The notes under the pieces are model-generated. The model had not been told where the DNA came from. It was given only the letters and a program-made list of their open reading frames with translations, and did no database searches. Of a stretch of DNA of 64,000 nucleotides, positions 26,750 to 36,505 are shown in pieces. Made by a program: the position numbers and the translations under genes. Every line of letters begins with the position of its first letter. Positions within the stretch are counted from its first letter, which is position 1. Origin of the DNA: Vogesella sp. LIG4 (lineage in GTDB: Bacteria > Pseudomonadota > Gammaproteobacteria > Burkholderiales > Chromobacteriaceae); the NCBI RefSeq assembly GCF_900090205.1, contig NZ_LT607802.1:3867879-3931878 (forward strand), written 5' to 3'.

Positions 26750-28768
26750 TTACAGCTGGAATGCACAAATCTGCTGCTCCAGGGCCGCTGCCTGCTGCTG
26801 CAGTGATTGTGCCAGCTGGTTATTGACTTCGGCATGGCGGGTATTTTCTTCCGCCATGCGGGAAATCATCGCCACATTGGCCACCACCTGCTGGCTGGCC
26901 GTTTGCTGCTGATTCATGGCCTCGGAGATTTCTTCGGAAGCAATCTGGCTGGCAACGCTTTGCGAGCGGATGCTGGACAGGGTAACGCTCGCGCTTTGTA
27001 CGCTGCTGGAACTCTGCTCCATGCCATTACGCGCCACCGCCATGCCCTGGGAGGTACGCTCGGTATCGTCACAGATGGCATTCACCAGGCTACGGATCTC
27101 CGCCGTGGCGGTCGATGTGCGCTCCGCCAGCTTTCTGACTTCGGAAGCCACCACCGCAAAGCCGCGGCCGGCCTCCCCTGCACGCGCCGCTTCGATAGCC
27201 GCGTTCAAGGCCAGCAGATTGGTCTGGTCGGCAATTTCGCTGATCACCTGGACTATCCTGCCAATCTGGTTCGAACTGGTTTTCATGCTGTCGAATTCAA
27301 TGCTCAGCTGGCCGATCTGCTCATACAGTTGCCGGATGGTGAATAGCGTATTCTGCATTTCCGCTTCACCGTCGCTGGACATTCTGGCGGTGGCAATCAC
27401 GTGGTCGGTGCTGAGTTTTGCCTGCCGGTTGGCATGCACGATGCTGGCGGTGACCTGCTGTACGGCGCAGGCCATGGCCGCGGTGGACTCGGCCTGGCGG
27501 CGTGAGGCACTGGAGACCTCCCCCGCATTGCCAGACAGCTTCTGCGTGGTAGCGGCCACATCCGCCACCATCTGCCTGATCTGGCGCACCAGCGTGGAAA
27601 GCGACTCCGCCATGTGGTTGAAGCTGTTGGCGATTTCCGCCAGTTCGTCGTTGCTGTCCATTTCCACACGGGTGGACAGCAGGCCGCTGGCCAACTGGTG
27701 GGCCTCGTTGTTCAGCTTGATGACTGCCCGCCGAATGGAAAACATGGTACCCATGAACAGATAGCCGCCGGCCAGCACCAGGAACACGGCACTGCCGACT
27801 GTGCCAAGGCGCAGCAGGCGCACATGGTGGATGCGGCTTGCCACCCGCTGCCTGAATTCCGCCAGTACCGTGTGGCTGAAGCCGCGCAATGCCGCAATGC
27901 TCTGATCAAGCCGCTGCAAATGCTCTGCCGGCTCGGACAACACCAGCACGGCCTCGACGTAATTCTTGCCCAGATAGCTGGCGGTATCCTTCAGCACCGC
28001 CGCCGCAGCCTGGCTTTGCTGCGCCAGTTGCTGGTAGCCAGGGTCCTGCGCATCGATACCGTACTTGATCTTGCTGATACTCTGCGCGCCGGCCTGCACC
28101 AGCAGGGCCGAGTAAGCGCCAAGGCGGGAACGCTCATACTGTTCAATGGCATGCCGCCCGGCAATCAGCGCGCCTTCCCCACGCGCACTGCCTGCGCTTT
28201 CACTGGCCGGCAGCAAGGCATTGAAAAATATGTCCTGCAGGTTGCGGGTATCGTTATCCGGGTCCAGCGCCATGCCGGAGCGAACGGCAAGGGTATGCAG
28301 CCAGTCCAGCTCCTGCATGACCAGATTGGCGTCTTGCGAAAAACTGTCATTGCTCGCCAGCTGCTGTTTGCGCGCCAGGCGGCTATCGATTGCCGCCTTC
28401 AACTTTACCCAGCCAGGCTGCATGCCCAGCGGGTCTGCGGCCAACTCGTCATCGACCTGTTTTACGGCAGCACGCAAGCCGGCTGCCGCCTGTTGCTGGC
28501 GCGCTGCCAACTCCTTGTTTCCAGCCAGTACCAAGGCGCTGATATCCCGGTATTTCTGCGTGGCATCCAGCAGCTCGAACCCCGTGGCCGCCAGTGTGCT
28601 GCCGGCAAGTTCCGCCTCGCTGTAATCGATCTGATTATGGTAGGTGCGATCAAGCATGAACAGCATGTAGATGGTAGGCAGTATCAGCACCACCGCAATC
28701 AGCAGAAACTTGGCGGAAAGTTTCAGGCGGCTCATCAAGGATATTACCGGCAGGAAAAACACATACAT
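26750..28768 (-). CDS. Methyl-accepting chemotaxis protein
   Basis: The 672-residue chemoreceptor has an N-terminal membrane helix ([19 protein letters not shown]), a periplasmic sensing domain of about 290 residues and a second helix ([20 protein letters not shown]). A HAMP segment and a long signalling coiled coil follow, with the conserved hairpin tip [22 protein letters not shown]. There is no C-terminal pentapeptide tether for CheR/CheB. Its place in a betaine cluster suggests that it steers cells toward quaternary amines or amino acids, but the ligand is not visible. An alternative start lies 11 codons downstream; neither has a strong ribosome site. Confidence 0.93.
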   Translation of the reverse strand: MYVFFLPVISLMSRLKLSAKFLLIAVVLILPTIYMLFMLDRTYHNQIDYSEAELAGSTLAATGFELLDATQKYRDISALVLAGNKELAARQQQAAAGLRAAVKQVDDELAADPLGMQPGWVKLKAAIDSRLARKQQLASNDSFSQDANLVMQELDWLHTLAVRSGMALDPDNDTRNLQDIFFNALLPASESAGSARGEGALIAGRHAIEQYERSRLGAYSALLVQAGAQSISKIKYGIDAQDPGYQQLAQQSQAAAAVLKDTASYLGKNYVEAVLVLSEPAEHLQRLDQSIAALRGFSHTVLAEFRQRVASRIHHVRLLRLGTVGSAVFLVLAGGYLFMGTMFSIRRAVIKLNNEAHQLASGLLSTRVEMDSNDELAEIANSFNHMAESLSTLVRQIRQMVADVAATTQKLSGNAGEVSSASRRQAESTAAMACAVQQVTASIVHANRQAKLSTDHVIATARMSSDGEAEMQNTLFTIRQLYEQIGQLSIEFDSMKTSSNQIGRIVQVISEIADQTNLLALNAAIEAARAGEAGRGFAVVASEVRKLAERTSTATAEIRSLVNAICDDTERTSQGMAVARNGMEQSSSSVQSASVTLSSIRSQSVASQIASEEISEAMNQQQTASQQVVANVAMISRMAEENTRHAEVNNQLAQSLQQQAAALEQQICAFQL

Positions 28769-28914
28769 GGCGCGAATACTCTACTTGTGGGCAGAAGAAA
28801 AACGACCCGATGGATCGTTCACGTATTGAACATCGTATGGTGTCAGCGGTGCAGCAAAAGCCTGACTGCCTGCTTCATCACTGCGGTAAATGGGCCCGCA
28901 GGCAGTAATGCCAT

Positions 28915-29862
28915 TCAATCAGGATCAAATCCCTGGAGGCCGGGAAAATCCGTGCGCAACAGATTGATCAGGTCTTCCATTACCGGCGTGATGGTTCTGC
29001 CGGCAGGCACCACGATGTAATATGCGTCGCTCGCCTTGAACGCTGCCGTGCCCAGCCGCACAAGTTCGCCAGAGGCCAGCAGATCGCTGACCAGCCGCCC
29101 CCAGCCCAGCGCCACGCCTTGCCCGGATCTGGCCACCTGGATGGCATCGGTGTACAGGCTGCAGCGAAAGGAGAAGTTCAGGTGCGGCTGACGCAAGCCA
29201 AGCCGGTGAAACCACTCGCTCCAGCCCATCCAGCCTTCCGATGTCGAATCAGACTCGATAAGCGGCATTGCGGCCAATGCGTCGAGTGTTGGCGGCCCGC
29301 CTGTTGCAGCCAGCCAGGCCGGGGAGCAGACGGGGAACACTTCTTCGTCAAACAATGGAAATGCCGTACCGTCCTGCCATTTGCCATTGCCGAACCTGAC
29401 CGCCACATCGATTTCCTTGTGCAGCAGATCGGCAGTGAACATCTGCGTTATCAGCCGCAGCGTTACGCTTGGCAGCAGCAGCTTCAATGCCGGAACCCTG
29501 GGCAATACCCGAAACTGCGAAAACGCCGCAGTCGCCGCCAGCACCAGTTCCTGCTGCTGGTTGCCGCTGGCAATGCGGTCAAATGCTGCGGCTATTTTCT
29601 GCATGGATTCGGAAACAGTGGCGTATAGCGCCTCGCCTTCCGGGGTGAGTTTTATCGCGCGGTGCAGCCGCTGAAACAGCTTCACGCCCAGCGTTTCCTC
29701 CAGCAGTTTTATCTGCCTGCTGGCAGCGGCCTGGGTAACACCCAGCTCATGCGCCGCGAGCGTAAAGCTGCTTAGCCGCGCCACCGCCTCGAATTCAACC
29801 AGGGCCGTCATCGAAGGTATCAGCCTGCGGTAGCCTTTTATCTCTGCCCCGCCTGTTTTCAT
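28915..29862 (-). CDS. LysR-family regulator (GcvA-like), first of a tandem pair
   Basis: The 315-residue protein has an N-terminal helix-turn-helix (ALVEFEAVARLSSFTLAAHELGVTQAAASRQIKLLEE) and a GcvA-type effector domain (DVAVRFGNGKWQDG, ALGWGRLVSDLLASGELVRL). An in-frame ATG eight codons earlier is possible. It lies 48 bases downstream of a second LysR gene in the same direction. The gap to the chemoreceptor contains a CTGCCTGC/GCAGGCAG inverted repeat. Targets could be the aldehyde dehydrogenase/oxidoreductase/DapA operon just beyond, or the glycine-handling genes; this is inference. Confidence 0.9.
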   Translation of the reverse strand: MKTGGAEIKGYRRLIPSMTALVEFEAVARLSSFTLAAHELGVTQAAASRQIKLLEETLGVKLFQRLHRAIKLTPEGEALYATVSESMQKIAAAFDRIASGNQQQELVLAATAAFSQFRVLPRVPALKLLLPSVTLRLITQMFTADLLHKEIDVAVRFGNGKWQDGTAFPLFDEEVFPVCSPAWLAATGGPPTLDALAAMPLIESDSTSEGWMGWSEWFHRLGLRQPHLNFSFRCSLYTDAIQVARSGQGVALGWGRLVSDLLASGELVRLGTAAFKASDAYYIVVPAGRTITPVMEDLINLLRTDFPGLQGFDPD

Positions 29863-29910
29863 ATGCGGCCAACCATTCCTGTTCATTCACCCAAATCGAT
29901 AGCAGCCATT

Positions 29911-30912
29911 CTATTTTGCGGGCTGTTTTTCAGGCTCATTCCACTCGAACATCATTGCTTCCACTTCTTCGTCCAGCCATTCACGGAACTGCGCATAGCC
30001 GGACCTGAGCTTGGCATTCTTGTGCGCAATCAGATAATGGTGACGATCGTGGAAAATCAGCGCCTCCTGCACCGGGCGCATGAGCAAGCCTTGTTTTACT
30101 TGCCGATGAACCAGGTGATGCCAGCCAAGCAGGGTGCCTTCGCCCGCCTCGGCCTGCGATACCAGCAGCCGGTAATCATTGCTTTCCAGGTAATCGTCTT
30201 CGGTAACGCGATCCGTTTCGTCACCTTTCTGGAACCAGTTGCGCCAGACGCGCCAATCAACATGCTCGCAAACCTGGTCCCTGCCTACCTGGGACAGGTG
30301 TAATGTCGGGCGCGCCAATAGATCGAGCGGTTTTAGTTTTTTGTGCTGGAAATTGGCATCAAAGAAAGACTGGCTGCACACCGGGTAGACAACATCATGG
30401 AATAACGGCGTCACTTCATACTCGGCTTCACGCGGCGGATTTTTTGAAATGATGATATCCGGCTCCATGAGATCATCAAGATCCATGAAATATTCCGTCA
30501 CGATTACATGCAGTTTTACATTCGGGAACCTTTTCCTGAATGCCGGCAGCCTGCTGGATAACCATAACGCAGAAAAAGTATGTGTCACACATATGGTCAA
30601 GGCATGCTTGTCGGAGCGCCGTACCGTTTCAGCGGCTTCGGCGATATTCATTATCGACAGATACGATGCGTTATAAAGGATGCGCCCGGCATCGGTAAGC
30701 GCAATATGTCGCCCGGCGCGCTCGAACAGCGCCACATCAAGCGAATCTTCCAGTTCCTTGATTTGCCGGCTGATGGCAGCCTGGGTTACGCACAACACTT
30801 CAGCAGCCTGGGTAAAACTCTCATAACGGGCAGCGGTAACAAAACATCGCAACGCTCGCAACGATGGCATCTGGGCCAGCAGCCTGTCGGTAAATAATTG
30901 TTTTTTCTGCAT
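29911..30912 (-). CDS. LysR-family regulator, second of a tandem pair
   Basis: The 333-residue protein has the helix-turn-helix LRALRCFVTAARYESFTQAAEVLCVTQAAISRQIKELED and a GcvA-like effector domain ending in a lysine-rich, acidic tail. The ATG was chosen over a GTG three codons upstream because GGAAGGGTGG lies just before it. The gene is AT-richer than most of the window. It is related to the LysR gene downstream, consistent with an old duplication or with paired sensing of two substrates. Regulated genes are unknown; the operon ending 230 bases upstream is the nearest candidate. Confidence 0.9.
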   Translation of the reverse strand: MQKKQLFTDRLLAQMPSLRALRCFVTAARYESFTQAAEVLCVTQAAISRQIKELEDSLDVALFERAGRHIALTDAGRILYNASYLSIMNIAEAAETVRRSDKHALTICVTHTFSALWLSSRLPAFRKRFPNVKLHVIVTEYFMDLDDLMEPDIIISKNPPREAEYEVTPLFHDVVYPVCSQSFFDANFQHKKLKPLDLLARPTLHLSQVGRDQVCEHVDWRVWRNWFQKGDETDRVTEDDYLESNDYRLLVSQAEAGEGTLLGWHHLVHRQVKQGLLMRPVQEALIFHDRHHYLIAHKNAKLRSGYAQFREWLDEEVEAMMFEWNEPEKQPAK

Positions 30913-31098
30913 GGTTACCACCCTTCCAACTGACTATTCCGAGTTGTCTAAAGCAACAGTATTTATCAATTTTACAATACCGCTTGTAACAATGCCTGAA
31001 AATTGCCGTGCGCTATCCCGTACGCCTATCGCTACCCTTCAGCATTCCATACCATTTTTCAAAAACACCCCAACAACAAATACAACAGCAAGATCATT

Positions 31099-31126
31099 AA
31101 TGCCCGGCCATGATAGGCCGGGCATT
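31099..31126 (-). terminator. Hairpin downstream of the aldehyde dehydrogenase gene
   Basis: AATGCCCGGCC and GGCCGGGCATT form an 11-base perfect stem with a 6-base loop about 20 bases after the stop. There is no T-run, so termination would be weak or factor-assisted. Confidence 0.6.
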
Positions 31127-31145
31127 ACGCTAATCAGCAGCAGTT

Positions 31146-32639
31146 TCAGTCAAGCTTGATCCAGGTGGTTTTCAGCTCGCAATACTGGTCATGGGCATAG
31201 ACAGATTTGTCGCGGCCGCCAAAACCGGATTGTTTGAAGCCGCCAAACGGGGTGGTCAGATCGCCTTCGCCAAAACAGTTGACGGTTACCGTACCGGCCC
31301 GAATGCGCGCCGCTACCTTGTGCGCATTATTGACATTGTCGGTCCACAGCGATGCGGCCAACCCGTAGCAGGAGTCGTTGGCAATCCGGATGGCCTCTTC
31401 GACATCGCTGTATTCGATGATCGCCAGCACCGGCCCGAAGATTTCTTCGCGGGCAATGTCCATTTGCGGCGTCACGTTATCGAAGATGGTGGGCTCGACA
31501 AACCAGCCGCCGGTCTCCACCAGTACCGCCTTGCCACCGCACACCAGGTTTGCGCCCTCGCTCCTGGCTTTCTCGATATGGCCGAGCACTTTTTCGTAAT
31601 GCCGCTGCTCGATCAGAGCACCGATCTTCACTGCCGGGTCCAGCGGGTCGCCCGTCTTCCAGCCCGCCAGCACGGCCAGCATCTTGTCCAGCAGCGCTGC
31701 CTTCATGCTGGACGGCACCAGCATGCGCGAGCCGGCGCTGCAGTTTTCGCCCATGTTCCAGAAGGCGGCGGCCACGGCCTGCTCGGCAACGGTATCCAGA
31801 TTGGCCACGTCCGGCAGCACCAGCTGCGGGTTTTTGCCGCCACACTCCAGCACCACGCGCTTGAGATTGGTATCTGCAGAGTAGTGCAGGAAGCGTTTGC
31901 CGGTGTCGGTGGAGCCGGTGAATGCCACCAGGTCCACATCCGGGTGGCAGCCGATAGCCTGGCCGGCACCCTGGCCAAAGCCGGTAACCACGCTGAACAC
32001 ACCCGCCGGCACCCCGGCCTGCAGTGCCAGATCGGCAATGCGCAGCGTGGACAGCGAGGTCTGTGCCGCCGGTTTCACCACCACGCTATTGCCCACGGAC
32101 AGCGCCGGGCCAAGCTTCCATGCCAGCATCAGCGCCGGGAAGTTCCACGGCAGCACCGCGCCCACCACGCCGATAGGCTCGCGGGTGATCATGCTCACCA
32201 CGTTGGCGCCCGACGGCGACAAGGCGTCGTAGCGCTTGTCGGTCACTTCGGCGTGCCAGCGGATGCATGCGGCCGACTCGGGGATATCCAGCCCCAGGCA
32301 TTCGCTGATCGGCTTGCCGGCCTCCAGCGCCTCGATCAGCGACAGCTCGTCGGCGTGTTCCTCGATCAGCTGGGCCAGGCGGGTCAGCACTGCCTTGCGG
32401 TGTGCCGGCGCGGCTTTGGACCAGACGCCGGATTCGAATGCCTCGCGCGCGGCGGCGACGGCGCGATCAACATCCCTGGCATCGCAGCGTGCCACCTCGG
32501 CCAGCGGCGCCCCGGTGGCGGGGTTCAGTGTCTGGAAGGTCTCGCTGGATGCCGCAGCACAGCGCTGGCCGGCAATGAAGGCGCGGCCGTCCAGCTGCAG
32601 GGATTTTGCTTTTTGTTGCCATTCCTGATGCGTTGTCAT
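31146..32639 (-). CDS. NAD(P)-dependent aldehyde dehydrogenase (PuuC-like)
   Basis: The 497-residue protein has all aldehyde dehydrogenase motifs: PWNFPALMLAWKLGPAL, VAFTGSTDTGK for cofactor binding, the glutamate in LECGGKNPQLVLPD and the catalytic cysteine in GENCSAGSR near residue 300. Closest resemblance is to PuuC-type enzymes that oxidise amino-aldehydes, including gamma-glutamyl-aminobutyraldehyde and 4-aminobutanal. It is third in an operon behind a DapA-like lyase and an FAD amine oxidoreductase, so it probably oxidises an aldehyde produced by those steps. 2-oxoglutarate semialdehyde is another possible substrate. Confidence 0.9.
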   Translation of the reverse strand: MTTHQEWQQKAKSLQLDGRAFIAGQRCAAASSETFQTLNPATGAPLAEVARCDARDVDRAVAAAREAFESGVWSKAAPAHRKAVLTRLAQLIEEHADELSLIEALEAGKPISECLGLDIPESAACIRWHAEVTDKRYDALSPSGANVVSMITREPIGVVGAVLPWNFPALMLAWKLGPALSVGNSVVVKPAAQTSLSTLRIADLALQAGVPAGVFSVVTGFGQGAGQAIGCHPDVDLVAFTGSTDTGKRFLHYSADTNLKRVVLECGGKNPQLVLPDVANLDTVAEQAVAAAFWNMGENCSAGSRMLVPSSMKAALLDKMLAVLAGWKTGDPLDPAVKIGALIEQRHYEKVLGHIEKARSEGANLVCGGKAVLVETGGWFVEPTIFDNVTPQMDIAREEIFGPVLAIIEYSDVEEAIRIANDSCYGLAASLWTDNVNNAHKVAARIRAGTVTVNCFGEGDLTTPFGGFKQSGFGGRDKSVYAHDQYCELKTTWIKLD

Positions 32640-32656
32640 GCTCTATTCCTCACAAA

Positions 32657-33988
32657 TTAAAGTTCGGCGCCGGCCGAAAACTCCTTGGCCCATATCGCTG
32701 CGGAGACGGCGATATCGACAAGTGGTCGTACTGGAAGCACCCGCGGGCGCGGCTGATTGAGTACCTGCTGTACCAGCTCGCTGGCCTGGCCGAGCGCATA
32801 TTCGGCAATGAGCTTGCCGGAGGCCGAGCCGCGGCTGAGGCCAAGGCCGTTACAGCCGATGGCTTCATAGATGCCGTCCTCCTTTTCGCCGAACAGCACG
32901 CCGTTATTGGCGGAAAGGCACAGCGCGCCACCCCAGGTGTATTCCAGCGCTACGTCCTTCAGCATGGGGAAGCGCCGGTCGAAGGAGCGCTGGTGCAGGC
33001 TTTTCGCCTTGGCCAGATCAGCCGCAGACACTTCGACGTTTGGCCGGAACACAAAATGGTTGCGCACACAGATGCGGTTCGAACTCAGCCGTCGCACCGT
33101 CGTCCCCATCGGGTCGGCAGGAATCAGCGCCCACGACTGCTGCCCGCCCAGGCGGGTTATCTCCGCCGGGCTCATCTCGCGGCTCATGGAGGCAAAGGTG
33201 TACACCGGCAGCAAGCCATTCGGGTGCATGCCGAACCGGGCGGCATACGAGTTGGTGCACAGGATCACCCGCCGGGCTGTCAGGCTGCCGCCATCGAAGC
33301 GCAGCACTTTCGCACTGCCCTGCTGCTCGATGCCCTTCACCGCGCTGAGTTCGAACACCGTCACGTTGGCAGGCATGGTCGCCGCCAGCCCGCGCATCAG
33401 CGCGGCAGGCTGCACCGTGCTGCAGCCGGGTGTGAACACTGCGCTGCGGTAAAAACCGCTGCCGGTTACCCTGCTGATAGCGGCTTCGTCCAGCCATTCA
33501 AACGGCTCGCCGATCCGCGCCAGGCCATCGGCAAAATGGCTGAGCGCAGCCTTGCCCTTGTTGTTTACCGCGGCATGGAATTTGCCGTCGTCGCGCCAGT
33601 CGCAATCGATGGCGTGCTGGCGCACCGCCTCGCGCACGTAGTCGATGCCATGCCGCTGCAAGCGCACATCGGCCTTGTCGGCTTCCACGCTGCGCGAATA
33701 GCTTTCGCTGCTGATGTCATGCGGCAGGTCGACAAAGAAACCGGAATTGCGTCCGGCCGTCGTGCGCCCGATACGGTCAGCTTCGACCAGGGCAATGGAC
33801 GCCCCGGGAGCAAGCTCCGCCAGGCGTCTTGCCGCGCACAGCCCGGTGATGCCGCCACCTACCACCACCCAGTCGAACCGGCTGTCCGATGTGACTTTGC
33901 GGGCGCTTGCAGGTGATGGCAGGCACTCCCACCACCCGTTCACACCATCCGGGGCGGGAAGCCGAACGAATTCCAGTTTCGATCCCAT
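32657..33988 (-). CDS. FAD-dependent amine oxidoreductase (DAO fold, PuuB-like)
   Basis: The 443-residue flavoprotein has the dinucleotide motif VVVGGGITGLCAARRLAEL at 41-59 and the RTTAGRNSGFFVDLPHD segment characteristic of PuuB-type gamma-glutamylputrescine oxidoreductases and related amino-acid oxidases. The C-terminal IGCNGLGLSRGSASGKLIAEY closes the FAD site. It oxidises a C-N bond of an amine or secondary amino acid. The gene lies between the DapA-like gene (5-base gap) and the aldehyde dehydrogenase (17-base gap). It could supply the missing dimethylglycine step or act on a proline-type substrate; the sequence does not decide. Confidence 0.85.
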   Translation of the reverse strand: MGSKLEFVRLPAPDGVNGWWECLPSPASARKVTSDSRFDWVVVGGGITGLCAARRLAELAPGASIALVEADRIGRTTAGRNSGFFVDLPHDISSESYSRSVEADKADVRLQRHGIDYVREAVRQHAIDCDWRDDGKFHAAVNNKGKAALSHFADGLARIGEPFEWLDEAAISRVTGSGFYRSAVFTPGCSTVQPAALMRGLAATMPANVTVFELSAVKGIEQQGSAKVLRFDGGSLTARRVILCTNSYAARFGMHPNGLLPVYTFASMSREMSPAEITRLGGQQSWALIPADPMGTTVRRLSSNRICVRNHFVFRPNVEVSAADLAKAKSLHQRSFDRRFPMLKDVALEYTWGGALCLSANNGVLFGEKEDGIYEAIGCNGLGLSRGSASGKLIAEYALGQASELVQQVLNQPRPRVLPVRPLVDIAVSAAIWAKEFSAGAEL

Positions 33989-33993
33989 AGCCG

Positions 33994-34878
33994 TTACTCG
34001 TGACGAAGCAGCGGCTTGACCAGCTGCGCAAAGACGCTACGCTCTTCCTCGGTGAGCGTGCCCAGCGGCTCGCGGGCCACGCCGACCGGCATGCCGGCCA
34101 GCTCGCAGCCATAGCGCACGTGCTGGATGAACTTGCCGCTGCGCTCCAGCAGCTCCAGGATGGGCAGCAACTGCGCCATCAGGCGGCGGCCGGTTTCGAA
34201 GTCGCCACGCTTGACGCAGGCATCGAACAGCTCGGTGTGTGCCTCCGGCAGGAAGTTGGAGGCACCGGCTACCCAGCTCCTGGCGCCCCAGACAAAGAAT
34301 TCCAGCGCCTGGTCGTCCATGCCGCAGCTCAGCACCAGCTTGTTAGCGAAGTGAGTAGCGAGATGATGCAGATGGGAAACATCGCCGGTGCTTTCCTTCA
34401 TGGCGATGAAGTTCGGGCGCTCCAGTACCACTTCCAGCACCTGGTCGCTGATGGCGGTGCCAGTACGCGCCGGGAAGTTGTACAGCATGATCGGCATATC
34501 CAGGCTGTCATCCACCTTCAGCAGATGCTGCAGCAGCTCTTCCTGCGTCGGCTGCGCGTAGTACGGCGCAGCCACCAGCAGCGCCGAAAACCCGGCGCGC
34601 TTGGCTTCCCAGCCCAGGCGGATCACTTCCTGCGTGGTGGTCGCGTTGATGCCGGCGGTCAGGTAGGTTTTACCGCCCACGGCGCTGGCCACGGAGTTGA
34701 AAGTCTGTACCCGCTCGTCGAAACTCAGCGCGTAGTATTCGCCGGTGGTACCGCCCACACCCAGGCCGGCCACTTTTCCTGCCAGGTTGGCCGCATGCTT
34801 GCCCAGCAGATCATGGTTGATTCCACCGTCGGTATTGAACGGGGTAACCAGCGGCGTATGCACTCCTTGAAAACTCAT
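33994..34878 (-). CDS. DapA-family aldolase/deaminase
   Basis: The 294-residue TIM-barrel protein has the family motif GGTTGEYYAL at 43-52, Tyr133 in YNFPARTG and the Schiff-base Lys161 in AMKESTG. Members include dihydrodipicolinate synthase, N-acetylneuraminate lyase and the deaminase of the hydroxyproline pathway. As first gene of a catabolic operon with an FAD amine oxidoreductase and an aldehyde dehydrogenase, it is unlikely to be the lysine-biosynthetic enzyme. The start has a perfect AAGGAG 8 bases upstream; a start 6 codons earlier does not. Confidence 0.88.
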   Translation of the reverse strand: MSFQGVHTPLVTPFNTDGGINHDLLGKHAANLAGKVAGLGVGGTTGEYYALSFDERVQTFNSVASAVGGKTYLTAGINATTTQEVIRLGWEAKRAGFSALLVAAPYYAQPTQEELLQHLLKVDDSLDMPIMLYNFPARTGTAISDQVLEVVLERPNFIAMKESTGDVSHLHHLATHFANKLVLSCGMDDQALEFFVWGARSWVAGASNFLPEAHTELFDACVKRGDFETGRRLMAQLLPILELLERSGKFIQHVRYGCELAGMPVGVAREPLGTLTEEERSVFAQLVKPLLRHE

Positions 34879-34974
34879 CGCATTTCTCCTTAACAAGAAA
34901 AGAGTAATAAAACACCGGTTTTACTACTATCCAGAACCAGGCCTGATTTAACAATCAAAGGCAAAAACATCCCC

Positions 34975-34999
34975 GGCAAGGTGATTAATCGACCTTGCC
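34975..34999 (-). terminator. Candidate terminator of glyA
   Basis: GGCAAGGT and ACCTTGCC form an 8-base stem about 60 bases past the glyA stop. On the minus strand a TTTTT run follows after 8 bases. Weak but plausible. Confidence 0.45.
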
Positions 35000-35058
35000 C
35001 GTTAATATCAGCAGCGGAACCCGATAATTTACACAGGGCTACGTCGGATAAAATTTAT

Positions 35059-36354
35059 TCAGATGTAGGAATCAGAATGCGGATAAAAGGGAAATTGACT
35101 GCATAAATCCCTTACCCGGCTGCGTACCGCTCGCTCCACCTGTTCGTCGCCGCCAGGTTCGCGCTCCAGTGCAGCCAGCACTTCCAGAATCATGTCGCCA
35201 ATTTCCTTGAATTGGGTATTACCGAAACCACGGCTGGTGCCCGCCGGCGTACCCAGGCGGATGCCGGAAGTAACAGTCGGGTTTTCCGTATCGAACGGAA
35301 TGCCGTTCTTGTTGCAGGTAATGCCGGCCCGTTCCAGCGCCTGTTCTGCCTGGGCGCCAGTCAGGCCCTTGTTGCGCAGATCGACCAGCAGCAGGTGGTT
35401 ATCGGTGCCGCCGGTCAGCAGCTTCAGCCCGCCCGCCTGCAACACCTCGCCAAGCACCCGGGCATTGCTCAGCACCTGCTCGATATAAGTGGTGAATTCC
35501 GGCCGCAGCGCTTCGCCAAAGGCCACCGCCTTGCCGGCGATGGCATGCATCAGCGGCCCGCCTTGCAGGCCGGGAAATACCGCCGCATTGATTTTCCGGG
35601 CAATGTCGGCCCTGTTGCTGACAATGAATCCGCCCCGCGGCCCGCGCAGTGTCTTGTGCGTGGTGGAGGTGACAACATCGGCATAGGGCAGCGGATTCTG
35701 GTGTTTGCCGGCAGCGACAATGCCGGCAATGTGCGCCATGTCCACCATCAGCATGGCGCCAACGCTATCGGCAATATCGCGGAAGGCGGCAAAATCCAGC
35801 GCCCGCGGGTAGGCGGAATAACCGGCAATGATCAGCCGGGGGCGGTGCTGTTCCGCCAGTTGCCGGATACGGTCGTAGTCGATCAGATGATCATCCGGGC
35901 TCACGCCGTACTGCACGGCATTGAACCACTTGCCGGACAGGGCCGGACTGGCGCCATGGGTAAGGTGGCCGCCGGCATCCAGCGACATGCCCAGCACGGT
36001 GTCGCCCGGCTGCAGCAGCGCCAGCATCACCGCGCCATTCGCCTGGGCGCCGGAGTGCGGCTGGACGTTGGCGAACTCGGCGTCGAACAAGGCTCTTACC
36101 CGATCAATGGCCAGCGCTTCTATGCGGTCCACATGTTCACAACCGCCGTAGTAGCGTTTTGCCGGGTAGCCTTCCGCGTACTTGTTGGTCAGCACGCTAC
36201 CCTGCGCTTCCAGCACCGCGGCAGAGACGATATTTTCCGAGGCAATCAGCTCCACCTGGGTTTGCTGCCGGCGCAACTCCAGCGCAATCTCCGAGGCGAT
36301 GACTGGGTCACGGCTCATGAGGGCTTCGGAAAAAAAGCGTGAGGTCTCGTTCAC
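35059..36354 (-). CDS. glyA: Serine hydroxymethyltransferase
   Basis: The 431-residue PLP enzyme shows the family signature from [18 protein letters not shown] to [17 protein letters not shown], with the cofactor Lys at 234. It interconverts glycine plus 5,10-methylene-THF with serine plus THF. The GTG start is preferred because GGAG stands 9 bases upstream; an ATG 12 codons in would give a more usual N-terminus (MSRDPVIA). Here, among betaine genes, it is likely the catabolic copy that turns the glycine and one-carbon unit released by SoxBDAG into serine. A housekeeping copy elsewhere is expected. Confidence 0.94.
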   Translation of the reverse strand: MNETSRFFSEALMSRDPVIASEIALELRRQQTQVELIASENIVSAAVLEAQGSVLTNKYAEGYPAKRYYGGCEHVDRIEALAIDRVRALFDAEFANVQPHSGAQANGAVMLALLQPGDTVLGMSLDAGGHLTHGASPALSGKWFNAVQYGVSPDDHLIDYDRIRQLAEQHRPRLIIAGYSAYPRALDFAAFRDIADSVGAMLMVDMAHIAGIVAAGKHQNPLPYADVVTSTTHKTLRGPRGGFIVSNRADIARKINAAVFPGLQGGPLMHAIAGKAVAFGEALRPEFTTYIEQVLSNARVLGEVLQAGGLKLLTGGTDNHLLLVDLRNKGLTGAQAEQALERAGITCNKNGIPFDTENPTVTSGIRLGTPAGTSRGFGNTQFKEIGDMILEVLAALEREPGGDEQVERAVRSRVRDLCSQFPFYPHSDSYI

Positions 36355-36456
36355 GGCGATACTCCGGCAATATTCGTTTCAAGCCGGGCCGGCAAGCCCG
36401 CTTGCAACATCGATATTCATTACATGCATCTGCTGCACTGCATTGCGCCACGCTTC

Positions 36457-36503
36457 AGGCGGTGCTCTCCGTGCCTTCTTGCCGCACGAAGAGCACCTGC
36501 CTG
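36457..36503 (-). terminator. Long hairpin directly behind proX
   Basis: On the minus strand the stop is followed within 3 bases by CAGGCAGGTGCTCT pairing with AGAGCACCGCCTG, with an inner CGTGC/GCACG helix. No T-run follows. It can stabilise the 3' end of the transporter mRNA or assist termination. Confidence 0.65.
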
Positions 36504-36505
36504 GT

